A stretch of DNA of 64,000 nucleotides, from the NCBI GenBank assembly GCA_003956705.1, contig QZCP01000029.1:34525-98524 (forward strand). Direction: 5' to 3'. Numbering within the stretch: position 1 is the first letter of the stretch; every line of letters starts with the position of its first letter. Below the pieces are notes generated by a model. The model ran no database searches. It had not been told where the DNA came from and was given only the letters and a program-made list of their open reading frames with translations. Positions 43,320 to 53,220 of the stretch are shown in pieces. A program made the position numbers and the translations under genes. Source of the stretch: Brevipalpus yothersi. Lineage: Eukaryota > Arthropoda > Arachnida > Trombidiformes > Tenuipalpidae.

Positions 43320-44285
43320 ATTGTGACTATTATCTTAATGTTACTGTTCAATCAACTCAATCGCACCCAAAAGATGATCACTTGACTCTTAAACACAAGT
43401 CAAATAAATTGACACTTGTAAGATATACACATTTAGATTAAAAAAACTTATCCTTTCCAGTAATTTAACTGTTCTTGATCTTTTTCATTAACCAGATGCA
43501 TTAAAACCAGTCACCATAGTATCTTTATCATCTCTTTACCTGAATCCAGGTAAACTGAATATGCAATTACTCATTGAAGAGTGCCATTTCTCTATGTTAG
43601 GTTAAGAAAATTTTCTCTATCTTTTGGAATTGCAGTCCATGATGACTTCGAGGATGAAAAGTGTGTTAAATCACATCACTGAGAAGAACATCACCAATAA
43701 ATGTGTCTCCCAGTCAAAGATCAAACAAATATTTCTATTCATAGAGCTCATTTCTATTAAAGACATATATCATTCAATAATCCAATGGACTCAAAAATAT
43801 CATGATTACTGGTTTCCTACCAGAATTTTCATACAGAATAGATACATTGTATGGATAATAACTAATCAGCTGAATATATGGAAGAAATTCTATTCATTTG
43901 ACCAAACAAAAGATAAACTTAAGCCGAAGATTTACACTGTGAAGAAGTCTCCTGCATTACTTCATTGCAAAGAGCTCACTGAAAAATGGATATCTGGTTT
44001 CATGAACATCTATCTGATAAAAATTATCTTTTTCGTGGAAATGATTAACTAGTGAGTGAGCTTGTTTTCGTGCTCCAAAAGTAGATTTGGTGCTCGAGCA
44101 GTTGAAAGTGTCGAATTTTTTTCGAAACATTTTCATGAGAGCTGCTAGGGGTTGAAATTGATCAGATACCAGCTAAATGAGTGAGTGTAAATGCTTTTCA
44201 CATGATAGCATATATGCTTATAATAGTGTCCAAACCCGAGAGAGAACAGATTCTCCATACAAGTGAATTTTTTCTTAATTCTCGT

Positions 44286-44444
44286 AAAATACATAACTCA
44301 ACACGCCTCCATGTGATTGGATTAAATCGATTTTTTTCATCCAAAAAGTACAAGTTTATCTGTTATCATCAACAATCTGACATTTGAATTAGCTCAGCAC
44401 TATATCTGTTGTTCCAATACATTTGAAATATAAACTCATCAAAA
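44286..44444. other. Upstream sequence of D7
   Basis: Short AT-rich stretch between the end of duplicated block B and the D7 start. Presumed promoter and 5' UTR; no specific element recognised. Confidence 0.4.
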
Positions 44445-47400
44445 ATGGACAAATTGAATGAATTCCATCGATGCTATATTGACGAAGTGGAAGAGATTCG
44501 TGATGATGGCCACCGATTGCAGCAAGTTCTGAAAGTGCGATACGCTTGGAGATCTCCGTTGAATGTTAACAATGATCGTAAGTATTCGATAGAGTGGGAA
44601 AAACAGATATGGAAACGATTGCCAGAATTTATAGCACAGCAAATATTTTTTGCTAACGAGTCGATGAGGTGTGTAAGTCAAAGATATACATTATAATGTA
44701 TTCGACATTGTTTGTACGAGTACACTCAAAAAATGTTCTTCGAATGAGTTTTGCTCATAAAATACATTAATAATTGGTATATTTGAGAAAATTGCATTGA
44801 TGTCAATAGCTTCCTGTTAGGTCATTTAATCATCTAGCTTTAGCATTTTCCAAAATTACTCCCTGAACTGGATAACTACAACCATCAAATATGGCTTGAT
44901 GAACTATCTCTCTGATTTCAGATCCTTTATTGCCCATGGAAAATGGAATCAAGATCTCTGGTATATGGTATGGGTACAAATTGGCCCGTTTTGACTCTGT
45001 AAACATTCAAAGTGATGAATTTGATCAGTCTGACAGCACATATCTGGTGGATGGTGAGAAAGGATTCCTGACTGTTGATCCAGATAATTCAATACCAGTG
45101 GAGCTGTTATCAAAGTCGAGGAAATGTATGCGTCAAGCCTGGTTGGAAGGCTTGTTCAAGCCAGTGAACCAAACTCTTGACCAATCTGGCATTCTAAAGC
45201 TAATAATTCGTGATATTTTGAAAATTGCATGCACAGAGCATCCAAAAAATCTTCAACAACTTAAGACGATCAAAGAAAGATGTCTAGAAAAGGAGAGTAT
45301 TCTATCAAAATGCTCAACCGCTATGATCAGCAGAGAGAAGTTGGCCAAAAAAGTGAATGCTTATCTTCCAGGCATCATGAGCTGGCTGAAAAAGTATGTT
45401 TTGGATGGTTCTGATGCATTGGACGATGGCGATTTAAAAGTTGGAGTGGATAGTGTTGACGATATAGAAGAGATATATCGCTCTCCATGCCTAGGAATCG
45501 AGGGTAAAATTGATGCAAGGTGTAATATCACCTTCTATTCTCAGCCACCCACCAAGAAATCTTTACCTCTGGTGTTTGGAATAGGTGGGTCAGCATCTCA
45601 TGATTACCGTCTAGAGAAAGACCAACTGATATCTTACTCAATGACCACCGAAAAAAGAAGCTCTGGCCAAAGTGATGGTGGAATTCTTCTTCGCATTTTG
45701 GATGAAGATGTAGAGGATAGTTTGAGGATGAATCTTGTCAAATTTGATAGACAAGAGAAAGTAAATCTACTGAAGAGACGAAATGATCTTGCCAATCTTC
45801 TCTCTAAGCATAGAAAAGACTTCAAGAGTCCAGAATTCATTTCCTCCAATGAGGAAAGTTTGTGTAAAGACTGTACACAGCGCTTCAATTGCTCTCTGAT
45901 GGCTGAATCTTTTGAACGGGATAAAATTCTTAGATCAAGCTCATTCAGGAGAGAGCTTATTGATTCAGAACTTTCGCACTTGGATAGGAAAGATATCTGG
46001 CTATTCTCAAGATGGTTGCCTTTGATCGATGCGAACGAAAGGGCACATTTACTGCAGGGAAAACCATGGGTTGAGTCCTCTGATAGCCGAGATGCTAGGA
46101 ATCTGATTTTTAATTATTTGAGGATTGATCTCGAGCAGAGTTCTTTCGAGAAAATTGTCCTTAGATTCGCTGAGGGCAGAAGCTATGACAAAGGTGCCAA
46201 GTTACTTCATCATCGGGTTGCTGTGCGTCAAGATAATGCTTTGATAGCTGCTCGAGAGCCATTAATCTTTGGATATTTGGAAAAGTTTGAGAAAAACGTG
46301 CTAGAAGTCAGTGTGAGCCAAGATTATCGGAACTTGATGGATGGAAAAAAATATTATCAGCTCAATTTAGCAAATTTTCGAGAAGCTCCATCTCTCTATC
46401 GACAAAATTTGAGTAGCTTGATGTTCAAAGGGTCTATCCAAACAAGAGGAGATCTTCAGCTGCTCCGCAGTAGCATCAAACACTCAAAATCAGCTCCCAA
46501 TTTGAAATTAGAAGATATTTCCGATCCAGATCAAGACCAAAGGAGAGCACTTGATGTTTTGGAACAGATAGGAACTTATGCTCTAATTGATATGGTGCCT
46601 GGTTCAGAAAAAACAATAATCGATATGATCACGCTCCTGGTAAAAGCCAAAAAATCGGTGCTAATCTCTAGTCATGACCATGGTCCATTGGATAACGTAT
46701 TGTGTAGGCTCAAAAAGTCTGGAGTTGATTTTGTTCGTTTTGGAATTATTTCACGCGTACATTCAGAATTATTGACGTATTCAATAGGAGACAAGATAGA
46801 GAAAGAAAAAGAAAGCGTCAAAACAATAAATCTGAAAGAATATTATCGAAAAATCAAGATTGCTGGTGCTACATGCCAAGATGTTGCTAATGATCCTCTT
46901 TTGATGGAAAGAAGATTCGATCTCTGTTTCATTATCGAAGCAACTAAGACACCTTTACCACTCATTCTCAGCCCATTATTGATCTCAAAGCGTTTTCTGT
47001 TGACTAATTATAAAAAGCAGATAGTGTCAATTGGTGAGAGTGAAAAAGTTGATGGGTCCAAAGTGAATGGTGGTAGTACTGAAGAAGGTGGCCATTGTGC
47101 GAAAGATCTCGAAAAGAATTCTGAAGGAAGCCTCTTCATGGTGCTGAGGGAGAAAACGGAAGTTATCTCATTGACCTATCAATATCAGATGAATCGGGAG
47201 ATAATGTCCCACTTCAATCGAATATATTATCAAAACACTTTACAATGTGGTTCCGATGAGGTGGCCAGCGCAGTTATTCCACAAGCTAATGGATCAACTG
47301 GTATATCATGGCTTGATAGCGTTCTTTCAAATGACATCAATCGATCGGTATTGTTCTTGAATATGGACAACAGTCATGAGCTGGGTGATAGTTATGGTAC

Positions 47401-47857
47401 AAACTCCGTGGAAGCATTCATGTGTGTACGGATGGTCCAAGAGCTCATCAGAAAATGTAACATTCCAGCAAGAGAAATCGCTATTTCCAGCTTTTTTGAG
47501 ACGCAAGCATCATTGTTGAAAGAAATGATGTCAAAAGATGGGATTGAAGGAATCTCAATTGGCTCTAATGAAGAATTTCAACGAGGAGAGAAAATGGTAG
47601 TTATAATCACGTCAGTTTGGCGTGTGTCCGATCCTACTGGTATGACAGAGTATGCTGATAGCTTATTGAGTATGGCCTCCACACGAGCAGCTCGTAAGCT
47701 GATTTTTATTGGAAGTCGAATGGCTTTGGATAAATGCGAAACATTCCATCACTTTTTCAATCTTCTAGGAGAGGAACAGCTTTTGGAAGTGAATCAATCA
47801 CACTCTAGTCTGAAAGAGCTTGTAAGTCCACACTGTCCTTGGGCAATTATCCATTAG
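44445..47857 (+). CDS. D7: full-length DNA2-like protein, two exons
   Basis: Exon 1 44445-44577 and exon 2 44922-47857 join through a 343-base intron (GTAAGT...TTTCAG) in matching phase, giving 1022 residues, close to the roughly 1060 of human DNA2. Exon 1 supplies the N-terminal OB-like strands (MDKLNEFHRCYIDEVEEIRD). Fe-S cysteines are C113, C359, C362 and C368. Nuclease: Asp242 kept, but His is Arg141, Glu is Val262 and Lys is Gly264. Walker A reads MVPGSEKTI, where PGTGKT would be expected, so it is the closest to a P-loop in this family yet lacks the Gly-Lys pair; motif II is IEATK. Domain 2 is present: QYQMNREI, SSFFETQASLL, and STRAARKLIFIGS as motif VI. Probably no nuclease or ATPase activity. 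It is the only open copy with the whole helicase domain and the only one with an interrupted N-terminus. Confidence 0.85.
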
Positions 47858-48529
47858 GTATTTTGCACTGTATAATCGAATTCAAATAATTGCTGATACA
47901 ACCAAGATTTTCGTGAGTGATAGCATAATCAATCCGTACCTGCTTACTCAAAGGATCTCCGACCAACAGCTGCTCACTCATCTTTCTTAACGATATAACT
48001 GAAAGCTTGAATTGCTTCAAGCTTTTTTCTCCTTTATAGTAATTGGTTTGCCCATAGCATTCAGAAAAGTAATTCTCTTTGGTAGCAGAACAATTTTGGA
48101 ACATTATGAATCAGTTTATAGCCTTTGATAATTCGTCAAGACCGCGATGACCATTCATTTTTTCACAGAGAAACTATTGAAATAACTGGAAAAATTTCAA
48201 TAAATTCATTCAATCGCGAAAGATAGAGAAAGAAACTTACCTTATCATGAAGAGGTAGTCCATCATCAAGCACCAAGTTGGAAAGAAAATGCATTCTGAT
48301 GAGTTGTTTGAGTTTGGAAACTTTCAATTTACGACACCGAATAAAACATGATATTTTGAGCTAGAAGCGGAGAGTTTATCAGCGATTTATCTACCTTAAA
48401 AAAGAACACAAGATAGAAAATGTGAAAAATACTTCCTCTCAATATTTCATTTAGTTTTCAGCAACTTTTTAGCAATTAGAGAGTATATTACTTTTTTCTT
48501 TAGAAGTCTAAATTATCTCACCTTTCAAG
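47858..48529. other. Intergenic 3' of D7, unassigned minus-strand frames
   Basis: A minus-strand frame of 85 codons at 47847-48104 overlaps the D7 end, and a minus phrase LKQLIRMHFLSNLVLDDG ending at a good GTAAGT donor lies near 48245-48335. They may be exons of an unknown gene, but I cannot join them or recognise the protein. Confidence 0.3.
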
Positions 48530-48690
48530 CTGTTTCCTAGAAACAATCATGAGACTGCATTCCACAAAAAGATAATGAAATGGATTGAGTATTATTACGC
48601 CCATCAGCTAACGCAATATGAGTGCAGCTTACAGGAAATGCTACTAACTTGTTTAATTCTTGTTGGCTGATATGAATTATCATAATTGAT
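48530..48690 (+). pseudogene. Short family X remnant downstream of D7
   Basis: CTAGAAACAATCATGAGAC and the following 150 bases match the X block seen after D1, D3, D4 and D5, including the ATATGAGTGCAGCTTACAGG part. Only this fragment remains. Confidence 0.5.
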
Positions 48691-49689
48691 GATCTCAAGC
48701 AGAAGGAGAATGTGGCAGATAAATAGATTATCGCCCTAGAAAGCGAGTCAGACCGAGAAAAGTGGGTCAAAAACCGTGAATCTGGCTATATTTCATACAT
48801 GGGGCAAAAAGTTCCATCACAAAAACTAGACCATCTTATCTTATCGATGACAAGTGTTGCTTTTATTGGAATGAGGTACATGTATCATCTTTTCTATTCA
48901 ATTTGATTGCACTTGAATTTTGGACTAATCTTCATTCTCGATTCTCAAGAGTTGATGGTTGTGATGTGGCTAGGTTTGGCATCGGTGATAAGAACAAGAA
49001 ACTGAAAGGAAGTGAAAAGATCCACTTTAAATCGATTCAAGATAACACGAGTAAAAGCAATTGAGCCAAGTTTTATTTAAACTAATGACTATTCATTTTC
49101 ACATTTCATTGGTTAGAATTGCTCAAAAAACTTTCCCGAAGATATCCAAAGGTCCATCACCTTCTATAATAATTGACGGGGTATCGAAAGAATCTCATTA
49201 ATCATAATGGATCTCACATTTTACTGGAAGTAACAAATTGAAAACAGATTCTGATTACATTTGAGTACATTTGAACGAAAAAGTTATAAAAGCTATCATT
49301 GCAGCAAGTGAGGGGGGATGATGGGACAAATTGAATGTGAATTGTTTTGTGCAAAACAATTTTGTGGGTTTTTTAATGTATTTGAAACTTAGTTTGAGAT
49401 GTCCGAAACAACAGCAACCGTATACAATTTGGATGAGCTCAGTTTGGCTTCCGGAATTGTGTGGAATATTTTTCAAATAGTCTCCATTTCTGTAGTTTAG
49501 TGGGCAAAAAATTGAGAGATATATCAGATATCCTTCTTTCAAACAATTTGTCTTGTGACTTAGCTCTATTTTTTATTCTCCATCTTTTAAAAAGTTTCGA
49601 TACGATCTCATTGTTACCACCACTCCATCAAAACAGATTGCCTTTCAATGAAACAAAAATATTTGATTATTGATTCTTTCTTGAAATTA
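48691..49689. other. Intergenic, no gene seen
   Basis: AT-rich sequence between the X remnant and the Helitron-like element. Short frames on both strands are unremarkable. No repeat family recognised. Confidence 0.5.
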
Positions 49690-49985
49690 TCTATCTATAC
49701 TATTACCAGCGTAAGTCGTTAAAATCAAATGACGCGTGGAGAGTTCTCTTTCTCTGCCTCTTTCTTTTTCTCTTTCTTTCTCTTTCTTTTCCTTCTAGAT
49801 CCACTGCCCGAGGCAAAGGATTAGTGAAGAAAGAGGAGAGAAGAGAGAGAAAGAGGAGACGTGCTCTATGCTTGCCAGCGCGTAGCGAACGGCGAGCGAA
49901 GCGAGCTGTGAGCTTCTCAACCTGGACACAACTTTAAATTGACTCTGATCTAACTGGCCCGTCGTATGATGGGCTTCTCCACTTG
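49690..49985 (+). mobile_element. Helitron-like non-autonomous element
   Basis: Starts near TCTATACTATTACCAGC, resembling Helitron 5' ends, and contains a pyrimidine/purine repeat, a GC-rich part with GCGAGCGAAGCGAGC, and a 3' hairpin GCCCGTCGTATGATGGGC (49957-49974) followed by TTCTCCACTTG. The right limit is set by comparison: the DNA2-like flank of D8 resumes immediately after (CATAATGATGTAATCAG, compare D4 flank 26447). It matches the minus-strand element at 29894. The end reads CTTG where CTRR is expected, so the call is moderate. Confidence 0.5.
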
Positions 49986-50259
49986 TGCATAATGATGTAA
50001 TCAGTTGAAAACAATGTTTATGAGTCCAGACTCATAAACATTAATCATTGGTATTTACTCTATGTGTGCTCGATCTTTTAACAATCAATTACTTATTATA
50101 CATTCATAGTTATTGCAGGAGCAAAGTTGAAAGAAGTTTCTCCAATCTCTCATTCAGTTTTCGCTCTCGAAATCGTTTCTGTTCTTTTTCGATTATTCTA
50201 CATGTTTAGGTTTTTCGTTTTCCAAAGAGTCTGCATTCGAACTTGGGTACTTTTCACAA
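49986..50259 (+). repeat. Duplicated 5' flank of D8
   Basis: Short gene-proximal flank most like that of D4. The TATA-like box is degraded to TATGAG near 50017. Confidence 0.7.
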
Positions 50260-51252
50260 CTGGAAAATCCAAATGTATTCAATAAATTTGAAGTTCTAGC
50301 TATGAGAAGGTTTCAAACGCCTTCTTTCAGGAAGCTGATGATAGAAAGGAAGCGTTCATCGTCGAATGGAATCTTTGGATGCCATTTGTTCAGCTTATGG
50401 TACTCGAGCAAGATGTTCGATGGTGATATCGTAAATGTTAAAAGTAATAATTTTGATCATCAGATATACTACATCGGCGATTACCATGGTTCAGTGATCA
50501 TCAATCCAGATACTCTGATACCTGTGTCATCAGTCTCCAATTCGAAAGCATGTATGCGTCGAGAATAATTAGGAAGATTATTTGATGGAAGACATCGGAA
50601 AAGCCATGTTTATAATACCTTGGGACTCGTAGCGCGAGATTTCTTCCAGACTGCATTTGAAGTGCGTGCATCGAGCTTCACGCAGCTCGAAGAGGTCAGG
50701 GAACAATGTCTCGAGGAGGAAGATATCGCTTCACTAATTTTGATCGATGGTTTGAATAGAGAGAGACTGATCAGAGAAGTAAATCAATACTTAAGGAGCG
50801 TTTTGACTTGGATGGGAAAGTATGTGCTACAAAGTGGACAATTGGACGATGGAACCTTGATTCAAGTTGATGAAAGGAAGGGTGTAGAGGAAAGTGATGG
50901 TGCCCATCACTAGGTCTTGCTGGCAAAGTGAACATGAAGTGTGAAGTGCAGATTCATCATATAACACTTCACAGAAAATTGGTGCCCATTGCGTTGAAGA
51001 CTAGTAAATGAGCTAGTCAATTTCGCTTTGAAAATGAAGCTCGCTCCAAGTTATATTCCATGACGACAAACGAACGAAACTCTATTGATTGTGATGGAGG
51101 ACTTCTCCTATCTTTGAGAAAAGCTAATGGCGAACCTGAACCTGTGTTGGATCTGATCAAAGTCGAACATGATGTGGGAAGAGATCTATTACAGAGACGC
51201 AATAGTCTCGCTTATTACTTATCTCCTGAAAACGAGAATTCATCTGGACCAA
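50260..51252 (+). pseudogene. D8: truncated DNA2-like pseudogene
   Basis: 5' half of a D4-like copy. The start codon is CTG (50260-50262) where paralogues have ATG. A TAA at 50566-50568 replaces the Trp codon of REWL. A one-base deletion near 50897 shifts the frame after GVEESD, and the shifted frame continues with GKVNMK and IALKTSK-type remnants of the nuclease core. Sequence identity to DNA2-like genes ends abruptly at SGPK (about 51253), where a Tc1-like transposon fragment begins, before the three-cysteine Fe-S motif. Confidence 0.88.
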
Positions 51253-51253
51253 A

Positions 51254-51810
51254 GTACATCAAGTTTCGTATCAAAGAGAGTGATCAGACCTCAAGGTTGT
51301 CGATTTGAGGATCAATATGTAAAATTCATTGATTTTGCGGGTATAAAATCTATATCTGTATTCGGCATGCTTAGAAGATATGAACTAAGTTCATTGGTTA
51401 GAATCAATGAGCAGAACTTGGAGCAATATTGTGAAGCGTTAGGTTCATGTCTTGTGTTTTTATGGTAACGAATTCCTCATGATGATTTTCTCTTCATCCA
51501 GGATGATTGCACAATACACACATCTCGAATGGCAACCAGCTGGATGTACCTCAATATGAAATGTCTGCTGCTCGACCACCAAACTTATCCAACTAATCTG
51601 AACTCAATAGAGAATGTTTGGACAATAAATAAATATGATCTGAAATTTTTCCCAAGAGCAGATAGAGCTTACAACCTTTTTACTCACATCGAGACGATGT
51701 TGTCCACTATTGATCACGATGTTGAATTGATCATCAATATGTATGAGTGGATAGAGAATAGAATAACAATGGATCTCAAACATACCATCGAATTAATGAC
51801 ATTCTGATTC
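51254..51810 (+). mobile_element. Tc1-like transposase fragment
   Basis: One frame, interrupted by a TAA at 51466-51468, reads the C-terminal half of a Tc1-type transposase. ISVFGMLRRYELSSLVRI corresponds to the usual VWG.i block, FLFIQDDCTIHTSR to the QQDNAPCHTS block, and LNSIENVWTINKYDL to the SPDLNPIENLW block, about 35 residues apart as in DD34E/35E elements. The 5' half is missing and the fragment abuts D8. No terminal repeats identified. Confidence 0.75.
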
Positions 51811-53162
51811 TCTCCCGCTGTTATTCATCTCAACGCTTCCGGAAGAGATCATGACAAGATTCATCAGTCGAGTGAGTTCATTTGCACTAGTCCTACAGCA
51901 GGGAGAAAAACGTCAGAAAAGATTGCATTATCTCGATGAAATTTTTATCAGCTTATCAGAGGAAAATGGCTTAAAAATCCAATGCTTCCAACACAATTTC
52001 TCACTCTTGTTCAAATGGTGTTATAATATAGTATAATAATTTAACAATATAACAATATAACAATATAATAATATAATATAATATATGGTATTATAATCAT
52101 CACCTCAAAGCAAACGAATTTGTTACTGTTGATACCCTATCTAGTCTAATTGATTCATACAACAACACAAAACACAAATGGTGACAATAAAAGTAGAAGT
52201 TAAAATTTACTCACTATTCCAATTAGCTATGATGATAAATGCTAATTTTTTAGCAAATTACGGTTTTTCTCAATCTTTCGGTGTGACAGAAGGTGAACCA
52301 GTCTTCTCGATGCTTTGTGAGTGCATTGGAAGACTCAATTTTGGTGAGAATGAAAATATAAATTTGTCCCTCATCGGGACCATCAAAGTGAAAATTAAAA
52401 TTACTGAGTATATTAAAATAAATATAACTTTCCCCAATCAAGAAATTATCCTACTAAATAGCTTCATCTAACATTTCCTCCATGTTGTGAGCTCTTCCTC
52501 ATCCAAACAGTGTCTCATTTTGAAAAAAGCCACCTTATGGTAGACATTGTTGAGGGTGAGTTTGACCTCTTTCTTGCCATAACAAATGACAAAAATGGTG
52601 TAATGTGTGATGAAGAAGGAATGTGAAAGTACTGGTTCCATGCAGCTACAAACCAACTCCTTTTGATGAGTTCAAATCGGGTTTCGTATTCAGCTATGAG
52701 CATGTGGGCTCATTTAGGCTTACAATGTTGATGAAAATGACTCTTTTTCTGGAAGATTCCTCTTGAATATCTAGAGAACTCAGAGCTAAATAGAATGTAC
52801 GATGACAATTTTATCAGAAGAAAATTCATGAAATAAATATAAATTATGAAAATGAATACTTCTCTCTCTCTTCGTTCCGCGTTTCATCAGGTAAATTGGG
52901 CCGTAATCCAATCAAAAATGCCAGCGATCCTCATATGATCCTCATCATTCTATATTTCTCATTTTTGCCAAACATCTATGTAGCAGTCCAACGCATCAAT
53001 TTCAGCCATCTCAGAGTGCTGATGAAAATTTTGGTCTGGTTCCGTTTCATAGAAAAATGAGGTCACAGAAAGATCGTTTCATAGAAAGAGCGTTTCATAG
53101 AAAATCGTGATCACAGACGAGCTCACAAATGAAGATGATTTCTCGGAACAATATATATAAAT
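51811..53162. other. Non-coding region with AT-rich repeat
   Basis: Holds an AT-rich simple repeat at 52020-52086 (ATATAACAATATAAC units). Frames at 52178-52471 (+) and 52468-52703 (-) have no motif I recognise. The minus-strand stretch 52488-52700 appears as one message split over two frames (SWFVAAWNQYFHI..., then YHKVAFFKMRHCLDEEELTT) and might be transposon debris. Confidence 0.35.
52020..52086. repeat. AT-rich simple repeat
   Basis: Tandem ATATAACA/ATATAATA units, about 65 bases. Confidence 0.85.
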
Positions 53163-53220
53163 CTTTCTCTCTTTCTCTTTCTCTTTCTCTTTCTCTTTCT
53201 CTTTCTCTTTCTCTTTCTCG
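53163..53220. repeat. TTTCTC microsatellite
   Basis: About 57 bases of TTTCTC units, same motif as at 30044-30145. Confidence 0.93.

Larger units (their letters stand above)
40260..44285. repeat. Segmental duplication block, copy B
   Basis: Partner of 20650-24465. The left part 40260-42014 is spacer: it holds a short frame at 40825-41082 matching 21217-21456, which may be a diverged X remnant, but no clear gene. The right part 43320-44285 is also spacer. The principal structural difference from copy A is the large CT microsatellite at 41703-41818, absent from A. Confidence 0.88.

Noticed and set aside
47847..48362. Possible two-exon minus-strand gene overlapping the D7 end
   Set aside because: One good donor site but no recognisable protein and no in-phase joining that I could verify.
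52178..52703. Small frames on both strands
   Set aside because: No motif, and no matching copy elsewhere in the window; could be transposon debris but cannot be supported.
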